IMG/VR virus record: IMGVR_UViG_3300009024_000019
Span: 1 to 51,195 of that record
Origin: a virus
Length of the DNA stretch: 51,195 nucleotides
Reading direction: 5' to 3' (one strand)
Part shown: positions 42,071-50,966 of the stretch, piece by piece
Layout of the letters: each line of letters starts with the position of its first letter
Position numbering within the stretch: position 1 is the stretch's first letter
Program-made: the position numbers and the translations under genes
The notes under the pieces: generated by a model
What the model was told of the DNA's origin: nothing
The model's database searches: none
What the model saw: the letters and a program-made list of their open reading frames with translations, nothing else

Positions 42071-42304
42071 TTATAAGTAATCGAATCCTTTAGTATGTGA
42101 TGGTCGTTTTGGACGACTTTGTTTTTTGAATCCTAATTTAGTTAATGTTTTAACTGCTCTATGGCCTTTTCCAAAAGCCTTAGGAGTAGCATACTGTGCT
42201 CCGTCTCCGGGTGTAAATGATGCTCCTCCTACATTTGTAACGTTTGCTTCTTGAAGCTCTTGCATTACCTCTTTTACGAGTCCTACTAGCTCTGATCTTT
42301 TCAT
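42071..42304 (-). CDS. Small basic head-module protein (possible core protein)
   Basis: 77 aa. An N-terminal helix KRSELVGLVKEVMQELQEA is followed by a Gly/Ala-rich link and a basic tail (GFKKQSRPKRPSHTKG). By size and place (between portal and protease) it parallels T4 gp67, a small prohead core protein, but T4 gp67 is acidic and no clear similarity is visible. It shares one base with the 284-aa gene. Confidence 0.55.
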   Translation of the reverse strand: MKRSELVGLVKEVMQELQEANVTNVGGASFTPGDGAQYATPKAFGKGHRAVKTLTKLGFKKQSRPKRPSHTKGFDYL

Positions 42305-43158
42305 TAGATAGATCTAAGTTCGTTAACTAAATCGTAATATTGCATTAAGTTTACTAAATGACTGTCTGTTATCTTCTCTGTCTTAGAGATAGGTACAATA
42401 GCTTTAGCAACCTCTTCTAATTTAATTTTAACTACTTCGTCTTTAACTTTCTTAACTAAGTCTCTTACATCTGAAGATATTTTGTTTAGTTCCTCGTTAA
42501 CTATATTACGTAAACGTGCATTTGAGTTAACTGATGTAATAAATTCTTTAAGAATGTTCTTTTGTTCTGGAAGTAAATCTTTGTATTTATCGTTAAATTT
42601 CTCTAACAATATTTTGAAAGTAAGTAAACGTAAGTCTTTATCGTATTTAGCGTAGTCTTCTATTAAAGTATCTTTAACGTCTGCTTCTTTTTGTGGAGAA
42701 GAGGTTAAATGTTCTAAAATAGTAGTTTTGTTATCTACTAATACAGTCGGATCAACTAAATCTGCATTATTCTGTGCTTCTAATAAGCAATATAAGGCAG
42801 CTAAAGCTTTATAATCTCTAACCTGAATACTAAAAAACTCTTCTACGTTGTAGTTCTCTTTAATATCGGATATAAGGTTATATTTAGACTCTTTTAATTG
42901 TTTTTGATCTAATCTACGGGATATCTCAGTAATAGTAGAAACAATTGCTTCTGCTTTAGACTGAGATATATTCTTATTCTTAGCTATAAATTCATATAGT
43001 TTGAATTCTTTTGCTAAGGCTGTTTTTCCTGTAAAGTACTTCTTAAGTATCTTAACAGCAGCAGAGTCTCTATTGTTTAAAGTATCTGATGCTATTTGTT
43101 TTACAAGCAGCTCAAAAATAAGACCTGTGTTTCTAAATTTTGAGTGTTTTACTTTCAT
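42304..43158 (-). CDS. Helical head-module protein, unknown (284 aa)
   Basis: Lys/Glu-rich and almost wholly helical, starting MKVKHSKFRNTGLIFELLVKQI. It has no known catalytic motif. It lies after the portal with its own promoter-like motif 16 nt upstream, and shares a base with the 77-aa gene. A scaffold/core helper or an assembly chaperone would fit the position. Homologues appear in marine T4-like phages as unnamed proteins. Confidence 0.6.
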   Translation of the reverse strand: MKVKHSKFRNTGLIFELLVKQIASDTLNNRDSAAVKILKKYFTGKTALAKEFKLYEFIAKNKNISQSKAEAIVSTITEISRRLDQKQLKESKYNLISDIKENYNVEEFFSIQVRDYKALAALYCLLEAQNNADLVDPTVLVDNKTTILEHLTSSPQKEADVKDTLIEDYAKYDKDLRLLTFKILLEKFNDKYKDLLPEQKNILKEFITSVNSNARLRNIVNEELNKISSDVRDLVKKVKDEVVKIKLEEVAKAIVPISKTEKITDSHLVNLMQYYDLVNELRSI

Positions 43159-43174
43159 TATACACGTTTACGAT

Positions 43175-43182
43175 TATAAATA
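43175..43182 (-). promoter_or_regulatory. Promoter-like motif upstream of the 284-aa gene
   Basis: Coding strand GATATTTATAATCG, ending 16 nt before the ATG at 43158, in the 28-nt gap after the portal stop. Confidence 0.45.
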
Positions 43183-43186
43183 TCTA

Positions 43187-45079
43187 CTAATTACCTAAAT
43201 CTCTAATGTTCCCTTCATTCAACATATCAGGTTCATTAGCATTCTCTTTAGTAAAAACGATATTTTTTAATGAGTCTTTTGTTCTATGGTATATTGCTTG
43301 GGTGGTTAGGTTCTCCATTACATTATCATTATCTGATGGATAACCGCCTTTCATACCATGCTGCCCTAATGGATCTCTACCGCCCATCGCAGCTGTTGTT
43401 CCGTAAACTGATGCTTTTTCTCTTGGTCTACCTCCTTCTTCTCCTGGTTCTCCCCATTTAGGTTCCATTTCTGAATATCCTGTTGGTACTTCTCCAGGTG
43501 CTCCTCCTTTTGGTGTAGCAGTAGAACGTCTACCGTACATAGAAGCAAGATCGTGTGGTGTTCCGTAAGTTGTTCCTGATTTAGCAGGATCATTACCTTC
43601 ATTTTCAATTTGAGCTATTCTAAATAAACGTTTAGAATCTTCTCTAACTAAATCTCTCATCTCCATGTAAGTATCTTCAGACATATCGAATAAGTTCTCA
43701 TAGATATAGTCTGATGAGAATAATTTAGTATCTTTCATTTGATTAGCAAGATCAATCTTCTCTTTTAATAGAGCAATCTTCTCTTGTTCAAATATAATAG
43801 ATGGAGTAGATAACTTGATTTCGAAGTTAGTTAAACTTTCTCCTGTAAATCCTTGAGTGTATAGGTGAACTAATGCTATTTTAGTTAACTCTGATTCTAA
43901 TATCTTCTGTATTCTTTCTACTGTACGTGCAAATCTAATATCTTCTGCAGCAAGTGTTGCTTTACCAGATAAGTCTCCTTCAAATCCGAAGTATGCTTTT
44001 GGAATTTTTAATGCTGCAAACATTTTAGCTTGAAGGTACTGTACATCTGTTACTCCGTCATACTGTAGACCAGGAGTAGTTTCAATACGAGTAGAAGTAT
44101 CTCCACCCCTTACCGGGATATAGAAATCTTCCATCATGTTCTGCATATTAAAACGTAAGTTATACTGACCATCTTCTCCTACATAAGGAGTCTTTTTCAT
44201 TGTATTAACAGTCTTTTGCATAAACTGCTCTACTTCGTTAGGAGGAATAGATCCAACGTTAACAAAGAAAGTTCTCTTTTCTGGAGCTCTCATGATTCTA
44301 TGAATCAACATTGCATCCTCCATTAAAGTAACTTGTTTGAAGATCTTTCTAGCTGGTTCTAAATAAGAACGGCCATAAGGTAAGTAATGTGTATCTGATA
44401 TCAATCTAAAGTGTGCTACTTCGTAGTTGTCAAATTCAACTATTTTAGATTGTTCTCTTTTAGGAAGGTAGTTAGGATTCTGTGAAGAAGCTAATCCGTC
44501 TGGATCTAATTGGAAAACAACTTTTCCTGGTTGGGTAGGATCTTCTCCCTCTCGTCTAACCATATGGTAGACTGTGTATGGTAGAACATTATAAACTCCA
44601 AACTTCTCTGCTATTTCAAGCTTTAAGAAAAAGTCTCCGTATTTACACATGTTCCTAGTCCATGACCATAAATTAAATTCGATGTTAAGTACATCGTAAA
44701 ATAAGTTATAAAGGACTTTTTGTATATTTTCATCAGATGATTTAATCGATAATATTTCGTTATTATCGTTTTTAACCGTAGCTTCATCAGCTACAATATC
44801 TAATGCAGAAGCAATAATTGGATCAGTATCCATTGCCTCGTAATCTGAGTATAGTTGAATCCTTAATGTCTGATAGTTCAGGTTAGGATTAAATACGTTT
44901 TTATTATTATAGATGTAGAGTCTACTAAATCTATCTACTAACGAGTTAGTCTGATATCTACCCGTGGATTGAATCTGATTAACGTCGGCAATTTTTAACT
45001 CATCACCTCCTACGTTTCTAACAATAATGTCAGAAGCAAAGAGTGTTTTAAGTCTACCAAATAAGGATTTATCCGCCAT
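43187..45079 (-). CDS. Portal protein (gp20-like)
   Basis: 630 aa against 524 in T4. Recognisable family stretches include LYSDYEAMDTDPIIASALDI, RNMCKYGDFFLKLE, PYGRSYLEPARKIFKQ, HRIMRAPEKRTFFVNVG and AYFGFEGDLSGKATLAAEDI, all typical of gp20. Twelve copies form the ring through which DNA enters the head. The extra C-terminal 100 residues are Gly/Pro/Tyr-rich and probably disordered. It follows the terminase directly, without gp18/gp19 genes between them, and has a promoter-like motif 17 nt upstream. Confidence 0.95.
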   Translation of the reverse strand: MADKSLFGRLKTLFASDIIVRNVGGDELKIADVNQIQSTGRYQTNSLVDRFSRLYIYNNKNVFNPNLNYQTLRIQLYSDYEAMDTDPIIASALDIVADEATVKNDNNEILSIKSSDENIQKVLYNLFYDVLNIEFNLWSWTRNMCKYGDFFLKLEIAEKFGVYNVLPYTVYHMVRREGEDPTQPGKVVFQLDPDGLASSQNPNYLPKREQSKIVEFDNYEVAHFRLISDTHYLPYGRSYLEPARKIFKQVTLMEDAMLIHRIMRAPEKRTFFVNVGSIPPNEVEQFMQKTVNTMKKTPYVGEDGQYNLRFNMQNMMEDFYIPVRGGDTSTRIETTPGLQYDGVTDVQYLQAKMFAALKIPKAYFGFEGDLSGKATLAAEDIRFARTVERIQKILESELTKIALVHLYTQGFTGESLTNFEIKLSTPSIIFEQEKIALLKEKIDLANQMKDTKLFSSDYIYENLFDMSEDTYMEMRDLVREDSKRLFRIAQIENEGNDPAKSGTTYGTPHDLASMYGRRSTATPKGGAPGEVPTGYSEMEPKWGEPGEEGGRPREKASVYGTTAAMGGRDPLGQHGMKGGYPSDNDNVMENLTTQAIYHRTKDSLKNIVFTKENANEPDMLNEGNIRDLGN

Positions 45080-45096
45080 TGTAAATTTACTTTATA

Positions 45097-45105
45097 TATA
45101 AATAG
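45097..45105 (-). promoter_or_regulatory. Promoter-like motif CTATTTATA upstream of the portal gene
   Basis: Coding strand TACTATTTATATATAAAG, ending 17 nt before the ATG at 45079, in the 28-nt gap after the terminase stop. Confidence 0.5.
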
Positions 45106-45107
45106 TA

Positions 45108-46682
45108 TTATTTAAATAACCATGAGACATCTTCGTCACCATGGTTTGTCTTAACAATATAAGGATTATCTTGATAGGAACCAACTGAACTCATAACTGC
45201 TCTGTTCTGAGAGTTTAAATTACCAAAAGAAGATAGCTGTGCTCTTGCTAAATCCATACCTTGCTGTCTTAACCTCAATGCTGTATCTCTAACATATAAT
45301 GCTGTTGCACAGGCCATGAGTAAATCATCGTTGTAGTTCGTCTGTGCTTGAGGTTTACCATTCTTCCATACAAATACTCTCATCTCGGCCATTAACCTCT
45401 TAGATTGTAGGGTAACCGCTCTTTCCCTTACGTATTCAATTATCTTAGCTATGACTAAAGGTCTAGTTCTAGCAGACATTGTAAACCCGGGAACGAGTTT
45501 ATCTCTTTCGTATTTGTTCATATATGATTCTACTGTCTCCATATTGGATGTAGAACTATAGTACATATTTCTATATTCTCTTTCGAGTATCTGTTCTATT
45601 GTAGCCCACCCTATATTTGCATTTTCACAGACAAGTAAGGCTTCATTATATTCTGATGCTATACCTACAAGTACATTTCCAAAGTCTTTTGGAGATATCT
45701 TACCTTTATATTCGGCTACTTGGGTACATGATTCTATTTCAAATACATGGAATGCAGAGTAATCGGCAGAATCTCCTCTAGCGACATCGGCTACAACCAT
45801 ATAGTCTTTTGTATAGTCAGCAGGTTCCCATATCCATAAATTACTATCAACTCCTCTTCTTTCTACAGGGTCTTTCTGATAAGTCTCTTCATAGAAAATA
45901 AGGTCGGTTGGTTCAAATACAGTATCCCCTGAAGCTAAGAAGTCACAGTCACATTCCTGTCCTGCCATTCTAGGGCCAAGATCTCTATCCTGCATATCTC
46001 TCCAATCCTGATTTCTTTCAGGGTGAACAGTCCAGGGGAGTCTTACTGGGCAGAATGAATTCTCTCCTGTTTCAGCTTTTTCCCATGTTTGGTGAAACCA
46101 GTTACCAATACCGTTAGGTGTAGATAAGGCCATACATTGACCCCCGGTAGCTAGTGTTTGTTGGGCTGCTGCAAAGGTCTCCTCAATGTTGTCAATAAAG
46201 GCCGCCTCATCTATTAATAAGAGAGATACCGCTTCCGATCGGGCAGCGTCTGCATTAGATGATTTAGCTTGTATTTTAGATCCGTTTCTAAGTCTTAAAG
46301 ATAATTTGTTTTTTTCAACGGCTGGTAGTTTTAACCACTTTGGTAACTCGTCATACATAAAAGTAGTCTTAGTTACAAGGTTACGTGCTGTAGCTTGTGT
46401 GGTTGCTAATGCCAAGACGTTTTTATCTTTATGAAATAACATTAACCATAGAGAATATCCTGCAGCTAAAGTTGATATACCTAACTGTCTTGATTTAAGA
46501 GTTATAATAAACTGCTCGTCTCTAAATAAATGTAGTACCTTTTCTTGAAATGGGTAAAGGTTAAAGAGTATACGCCCTCTTTTAGGGTGCTGAATATAGC
46601 AATACTTTCTCATAAAGTATGCTGGATCCTTTGCACACTTGAGGTATTCTTGTGCAATTATCTTTTTTATGTCTTGTGCCAT
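45108..46682 (-). CDS. Terminase large subunit (gp17-like)
   Basis: 524 aa. The ATPase domain has a variant Walker A LKSRQLGISTL (62-72), in which the usual Lys before Ser/Thr is Ile and Lys63 stands earlier. Walker B and the catalytic Glu are in LLLIDEAAF (154-162), and the coupling motif is in MALSTPNG. The nuclease domain has VVADVARGDSADYSAF (first Asp), CENANIGW and a late Asp pair in NYNDDLLMA. The enzyme packages DNA into the head and cuts the concatemer. T4 gp17 is 610 aa, so the N-terminal part is shorter here. No small terminase gene is evident next to it. Confidence 0.95.
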   Translation of the reverse strand: MAQDIKKIIAQEYLKCAKDPAYFMRKYCYIQHPKRGRILFNLYPFQEKVLHLFRDEQFIITLKSRQLGISTLAAGYSLWLMLFHKDKNVLALATTQATARNLVTKTTFMYDELPKWLKLPAVEKNKLSLRLRNGSKIQAKSSNADAARSEAVSLLLIDEAAFIDNIEETFAAAQQTLATGGQCMALSTPNGIGNWFHQTWEKAETGENSFCPVRLPWTVHPERNQDWRDMQDRDLGPRMAGQECDCDFLASGDTVFEPTDLIFYEETYQKDPVERRGVDSNLWIWEPADYTKDYMVVADVARGDSADYSAFHVFEIESCTQVAEYKGKISPKDFGNVLVGIASEYNEALLVCENANIGWATIEQILEREYRNMYYSSTSNMETVESYMNKYERDKLVPGFTMSARTRPLVIAKIIEYVRERAVTLQSKRLMAEMRVFVWKNGKPQAQTNYNDDLLMACATALYVRDTALRLRQQGMDLARAQLSSFGNLNSQNRAVMSSVGSYQDNPYIVKTNHGDEDVSWLFK

Positions 46683-46691
46683 AACTCATTT

Positions 46692-47828
46692 TTATAGCCC
46701 TAATTCATCGTACTGAAGTACAAGGTTATTGGCTCTTTCTGTTGCTTTTTTCATTCTCTTCTTAGGTCCTGTTCTTACGACAATACCTCTATTGAAGGGT
46801 CCTTCTGTAGCAGTTGCTTTAGAAGCATTTCTTTCAAATTCAATTATCGGTAGATCATCATCTGTAAAGTCTGATAGGTCTTTCATAGTTCTACTAGCTT
46901 TAATAGTTAAGGTATCTCCTTCTAAATTAAAGTCTGCGTCAGTAAAAGATCTTTGAACTATTTGTGCATGGTCTTGACCAAAAGCCATATCATATGTATC
47001 TTTCTCTACTTGTGGATGATTTAGTATGAATATTCTTCCGTATGGTTTACCGTTATCTGGGTTCATCATTTGTAGAACTCTAGGGTTACTTTCTAAAGGA
47101 GTTAATTTTAAGAAGGGGTAATCTCCGTTATAAGCTTTTGTAATAAATTTTTGATAAAATTCTTTATACCTTCCCATTACAGATGCCCACCTATAGGGTC
47201 CATCTTCTTTTATAGAGATAAACTCAAGACCTTTTGATGTCTCTAGAGATATATCTCCTTTCCATCCTTTTCTTTCACCTTCTTTCCCTACGTGGTTAAC
47301 TCCTACTACTCCTCGATATTCTAACGTAGGTCCATTACTAGAATCGATTTTTACATTTATTGGGGAATTTGATTCTAATACGTTCTTAATTTTTTCGTAT
47401 ATAAAGGTTTCATTACCGACTCCTGCTCCTCCAATTTGTGTAAGAGATTTTGGTTTATGAATTATTTCTATTCCAGAATCAGTACGGTACCCTCCTCCAC
47501 TGGAACCTCTTGTGGTGCTGTCTCTTTCAAATCCCATTTCACCTAATGCACTAAATACTTGCTGTCTAGGTATGTCTGTAAGTACTATTATTCTGTTCTT
47601 AGAGTGTGATGCAATCTCGTCTTCAGGAATGTTTAATTTTGCCATTATGGCTTTTCCTACTTCTTGAGCTTCTGGGGAAAGGAAACTAAATGGTTTTTTT
47701 GCCATTTCTTCTAAGTTGAAACCAAACAGAGATTCAAATATCCTTAAATCTTGTTTATTATTAAGATCAGGATATCCTTTCTCGGTCTTATATGACCATT
47801 CTAATATGATTCTATCTATTAAATTCAT
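46692..47828 (-). CDS. Unknown protein, possible PD-(D/E)xK nuclease fold
   Basis: 378 aa. The central part has a helix beginning GNETFIYEKIKNVL (138-151), then KGDISLETSKGLEFISIK (190-207). Glu140, Asp192 and the 'S-I-K' strand end resemble the order of catalytic residues in PD-(D/E)xK endonucleases. The N-terminal region resembles a small helical domain, and the C-terminus is Lys/Arg-rich. It lies 9 nt before the terminase gene, where a DNA-cutting or packaging helper would make sense. The fold call is weak and based on pattern only. Confidence 0.45.
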   Translation of the reverse strand: MNLIDRIILEWSYKTEKGYPDLNNKQDLRIFESLFGFNLEEMAKKPFSFLSPEAQEVGKAIMAKLNIPEDEIASHSKNRIIVLTDIPRQQVFSALGEMGFERDSTTRGSSGGGYRTDSGIEIIHKPKSLTQIGGAGVGNETFIYEKIKNVLESNSPINVKIDSSNGPTLEYRGVVGVNHVGKEGERKGWKGDISLETSKGLEFISIKEDGPYRWASVMGRYKEFYQKFITKAYNGDYPFLKLTPLESNPRVLQMMNPDNGKPYGRIFILNHPQVEKDTYDMAFGQDHAQIVQRSFTDADFNLEGDTLTIKASRTMKDLSDFTDDDLPIIEFERNASKATATEGPFNRGIVVRTGPKKRMKKATERANNLVLQYDELGL

Positions 47829-48511
47829 TAAGCTTCTGGTTCTGCTCCGTCTTCGAAGTCTATTGGTTCGTCAGTTAAATCTGCTCCTCCGCCTTCTTCT
47901 CCTCCAGCTCCTAAATCTTCTCCTCCTGCTGCTGGTTCTTCACCTCCGGTTGCTCCTCCTTCTTCTCCTGGGAAGTCTCCTCCTCCAGTGTCTGCTGAAT
48001 CAATACCTTCTGCTGCTTCTCCTTCCCCAGCTCCTTTCATCGGTGATTCTGAGTAAAGAATAGCTAGTTTATCTAGTGCTTGTTGGTAATCTGCAATATT
48101 AGAAAGGAAATATCTCTTACCTAATATTTTAGCTACAAAAGTTTTACCTGTCCATTTTAATTCATAATCCTGTCCATTCTTTAGATTAATTCTAAAAGCG
48201 GTAGGACGGGGTGAAATCCAGTCAATTGAGTCTACAAATTCTGTAAAGTCTTCTGTCTGTAATTTTATAATTGCAGCTTTAAGGGTAGGAAATCTACCTA
48301 ATATAGTATCTGTAGCGTCGGCAAGTTCTGCTTCATCTCCAGGTTCTGATTCTGGTACTTCCTCTCCTTCTGGTGCTCCAGCATCTTCCGGTGCAGGTTC
48401 TTCAGTTGGTTCTTCGTCTCCTTCAGCCTCTTCTAGTTCATCTAAAAGTCCTTCTATGAGTACTTCTTGATATGCTTCTAGAATAATATTTTTAAGATCT
48501 GCTTTTTTCAT
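47828..48511 (-). CDS. Acidic unknown protein with a small central domain
   Basis: 227 aa. It starts MKKADLKNIILEAYQEVL, then a Glu/Pro/Asp-rich linker. A compact domain at about residues 70-155 contains DWISPRPTAFRINLKNGQDY and WTGKTFVAKILGKRYFL. A second acidic, Gly-rich tail ends GAEPEA. The two disordered acidic arms could bind a basic partner. It shares one base with the 378-aa gene and is 1 nt after the 802-aa gene. Not recognised. Confidence 0.6.
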   Translation of the reverse strand: MKKADLKNIILEAYQEVLIEGLLDELEEAEGDEEPTEEPAPEDAGAPEGEEVPESEPGDEAELADATDTILGRFPTLKAAIIKLQTEDFTEFVDSIDWISPRPTAFRINLKNGQDYELKWTGKTFVAKILGKRYFLSNIADYQQALDKLAILYSESPMKGAGEGEAAEGIDSADTGGGDFPGEEGGATGGEEPAAGGEDLGAGGEEGGGADLTDEPIDFEDGAEPEA

Positions 48512-48512
48512 A

Positions 48513-50921
48513 TTATCTTGTTCTACAGTGATCTTTACCTTTTAAGTAAGGAGTCTTACATTTAGTTCCTTTAACGTGTTTTCTACCGCATTTACCACAG
48601 CAAGTAGATTGAGCTTCATCGATATGATGGCCTTTTCCTTGCCCAAAAGCATCAGGTCCAATACCGGCTTTTTTACCTGTATTTATTTTTCCTCCAAAAG
48701 ATACTGTAGAAGTATCTCCGTTTGGACGTATTACTTTAGCTATGTTACCTTCTATATGTTTTACTAAGGTATATGTTTTACCATTAAATTCAAACTTATC
48801 TCCAGGTTTTAAATCTGAGATTGATTGTCCTTCTGCTGCTTCGTTCTGCTGTCCTTTACTAGCATTATTCATCCAAGCATTAGCCTCTCCTTCACTTCCT
48901 TTAACGGTTTTTACTTTTTTACCGTGTTTGAAAATATCATAGACATTTTTACTTACGTACTTTTTAGTGTAGGTAGGTGTTTCTGGTTTGCTTTTCTCAT
49001 ACCCTACCGGATCGTGAAACATTCCAATTTCGCTAACATCTCCGTCTTTATATTTTTTAATAGCTTTCTTTACACTATCTAAAGAAATGTCTCCTGTCTC
49101 ATCTCCAAGCTTCTTAACTGCTTGTAATGCTCCATATCCAGATCCCATTAGTATAATAAACTGTGCTAACATATCAGCATAGGAAGGATCTACCATTTCG
49201 TTTAGATCTCCTTCTTGGAGTGCAGCAAATTTAGCTTTAATTATACTTTTAAATTCTGCTTCTGCCTCTTTACCGAAGTTATTAGAAACTAGTCTAAATG
49301 CTTTACGGTACTGACTCATAAAATCTTCAGCAGCTATTTTAGCTTTTAGTGTCGGTGATTCATTATCTTTAACCACTCTTTCTAAAGCAAGCTGATCTAA
49401 TGCAGGTTGTTTTTCTTCTGCTTCTAAATAGTGTTGTGCAGATGAAATATATTCTCTGGCTAAGGTAACTTTCTTCTGCCACCAATGTGGAAAGTCTACC
49501 TCGCCATCATGTTTGTCGTATTTGTCTAACTGCTTATATAACTTAGCTGCATATGTTGCAATATCGTATAAATCTTTTTTAAGCATGTTTGGTTCATCAT
49601 CTTGATGTCCAACATCTAAGTCTCCTCCTTGATCCATTCCACCTTCTGGTGTTTCATTCTCTCTAACTCCTTCTTCTATATTTGTATCTACAATTTCAAT
49701 ACCTTGAGCTCCTAGATCCATCATAGCATCATAAGCCATAGAATCATCATTAAAATAATAAACGTTAGAACCGTTCATTTCAAACTGTCCTCTAAACCGG
49801 TCATCCATTATAGCCATTGCCTTTCTAGCATCTCTTACGGATACTTCAAGATATGACATTCCTTCTGGAGCTTCATTTACCTGTGATTCACTAAACATCT
49901 GAATCATTTTATTAAACGTTTCTTTAAAGTAAGCTCTAAAATATGCTTTTTTAGCATGTTCAATTAAACCTTCTCTATCAGTGTCATATTCTTCCCAATC
50001 GTTCCAATAGTTATCTACTGCATCTTCAACTGCTGATTCCAGTTCTTGACTAAATGGAGAGGGCATGGATGTAGGTTCTCCTAGATCTTTATGAATAGAT
50101 TGATTCATTATGTTCTGATCTGAGCTGCCCCATTCTTTCAATTCCTCTTCTTCGCTTGCTCCTTCTCCTTCTTTTATTTTCTTTTCTTTTGCAATAAGAG
50201 CTTGTATCTTTTTAATCATATCCTTTTCAGGATGATCTTCTAATCTACCTTTTTCTTCTGCGTTGGCCCATTCTTCATCAGACATTCCTTCTTTCATTTG
50301 AGACTTCCAGTGTTTGGTAAGTTCATTTGCTATTACATCAACGTGTACGATTGGTTCTCCCGAAGGTTTAACACCAACACCGCCAATTACTTTATCGAAT
50401 GAAAAATCTACTAGGTGTAAGTCGTCTCCTGTAATATAAAAAGAGAAATCATCTGTGGAAGTATCTTTTTTGTACTGTACATGAATATCAAAAGATCCTT
50501 CTTCTATATTTTTAACTTTCATAGAAGCTAATTCATCTCCCATTGATTTAAGTCCTTTTGCTACTGCTTTTCCTATTTCTCTAGCAATAGCTTTAGTTTC
50601 TTCTAATGAAAATTGAAGTCCAGCTTCTTCCTTAATTTTTTTACCACCAGCTGTCTTAATAGATTTAACATCTTGGTTATCTTTAAGTTTCTGAAGTTCT
50701 TTTTCGTCTGTGTATTCAGTAGCTTGGCCATTTACAAAAGCTGTTTTTTCAGCTTCTGATAAAACAAGTAATTGTTCTTGTAATTTTGCCTCTACCTCTT
50801 GAAGTTGTGAGGTCATTTGCGGAACGTTTATGCTAGTAGAATTTGCATAAGAACCATCCTGTAAAGACTGTAATGCAGTTTGGACCCTTGTTAAACGGTC
50901 GTTTACTTCTTGGTATGTCAT
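48513..50921 (-). CDS. Large multidomain unknown protein with C-terminal zinc-ribbon-like motif
   Basis: 802 aa. Several small domains are joined by Glu/Lys-rich linkers: an N-terminal coiled coil; a beta domain at about 140-200; a helical domain with YWNDWEEYDTDREGLIEHA; a ferredoxin-like domain at about 345-415 (EVSVRDARKAMAIMDDRF); helices around 460-560; an SH3-like strand set (DLKPGDKFEFNGKTYTLV) at about 705-760; and a C-terminal CCGKCGRKHVKGTKC that could bind zinc. It resembles uncharacterised large proteins of marine T4-like phages. Its design is like that of the 689-aa protein, so the two may play related roles in the head. A promoter-like motif lies about 20 nt upstream. Confidence 0.6.
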   Translation of the reverse strand: MTYQEVNDRLTRVQTALQSLQDGSYANSTSINVPQMTSQLQEVEAKLQEQLLVLSEAEKTAFVNGQATEYTDEKELQKLKDNQDVKSIKTAGGKKIKEEAGLQFSLEETKAIAREIGKAVAKGLKSMGDELASMKVKNIEEGSFDIHVQYKKDTSTDDFSFYITGDDLHLVDFSFDKVIGGVGVKPSGEPIVHVDVIANELTKHWKSQMKEGMSDEEWANAEEKGRLEDHPEKDMIKKIQALIAKEKKIKEGEGASEEEELKEWGSSDQNIMNQSIHKDLGEPTSMPSPFSQELESAVEDAVDNYWNDWEEYDTDREGLIEHAKKAYFRAYFKETFNKMIQMFSESQVNEAPEGMSYLEVSVRDARKAMAIMDDRFRGQFEMNGSNVYYFNDDSMAYDAMMDLGAQGIEIVDTNIEEGVRENETPEGGMDQGGDLDVGHQDDEPNMLKKDLYDIATYAAKLYKQLDKYDKHDGEVDFPHWWQKKVTLAREYISSAQHYLEAEEKQPALDQLALERVVKDNESPTLKAKIAAEDFMSQYRKAFRLVSNNFGKEAEAEFKSIIKAKFAALQEGDLNEMVDPSYADMLAQFIILMGSGYGALQAVKKLGDETGDISLDSVKKAIKKYKDGDVSEIGMFHDPVGYEKSKPETPTYTKKYVSKNVYDIFKHGKKVKTVKGSEGEANAWMNNASKGQQNEAAEGQSISDLKPGDKFEFNGKTYTLVKHIEGNIAKVIRPNGDTSTVSFGGKINTGKKAGIGPDAFGQGKGHHIDEAQSTCCGKCGRKHVKGTKCKTPYLKGKDHCRTR

Positions 50922-50941
50922 TTTATTAGTGTTTATAGCTA

Positions 50942-50954
50942 TATAAATAAATAG
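50942..50954 (-). promoter_or_regulatory. Promoter-like motif upstream of the 802-aa gene
   Basis: Coding strand CACTATTTATTTATATAG holds two overlapping copies of the core, 20-25 nt before the ATG at 50921. It lies in the 45-nt gap after the partial gene. Confidence 0.45.
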
Positions 50955-50966
50955 TGTAGAGTTATT

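Noticed and set aside
47716-48063. Plus-strand Leu-rich 115-aa frame that looks like a membrane protein
   Set aside because: It is the reverse of the Glu/Gly-rich tail of the acidic protein at 47828-48511; the Leu runs come from reverse-strand Glu codons.
1077-50954. TATAAATA strings read as ordinary T4 late promoters
   Set aside because: They lie on the plus strand, while all genes are on the minus strand, so in standard orientation they would drive antisense RNA. The coding-strand motif is reported instead.
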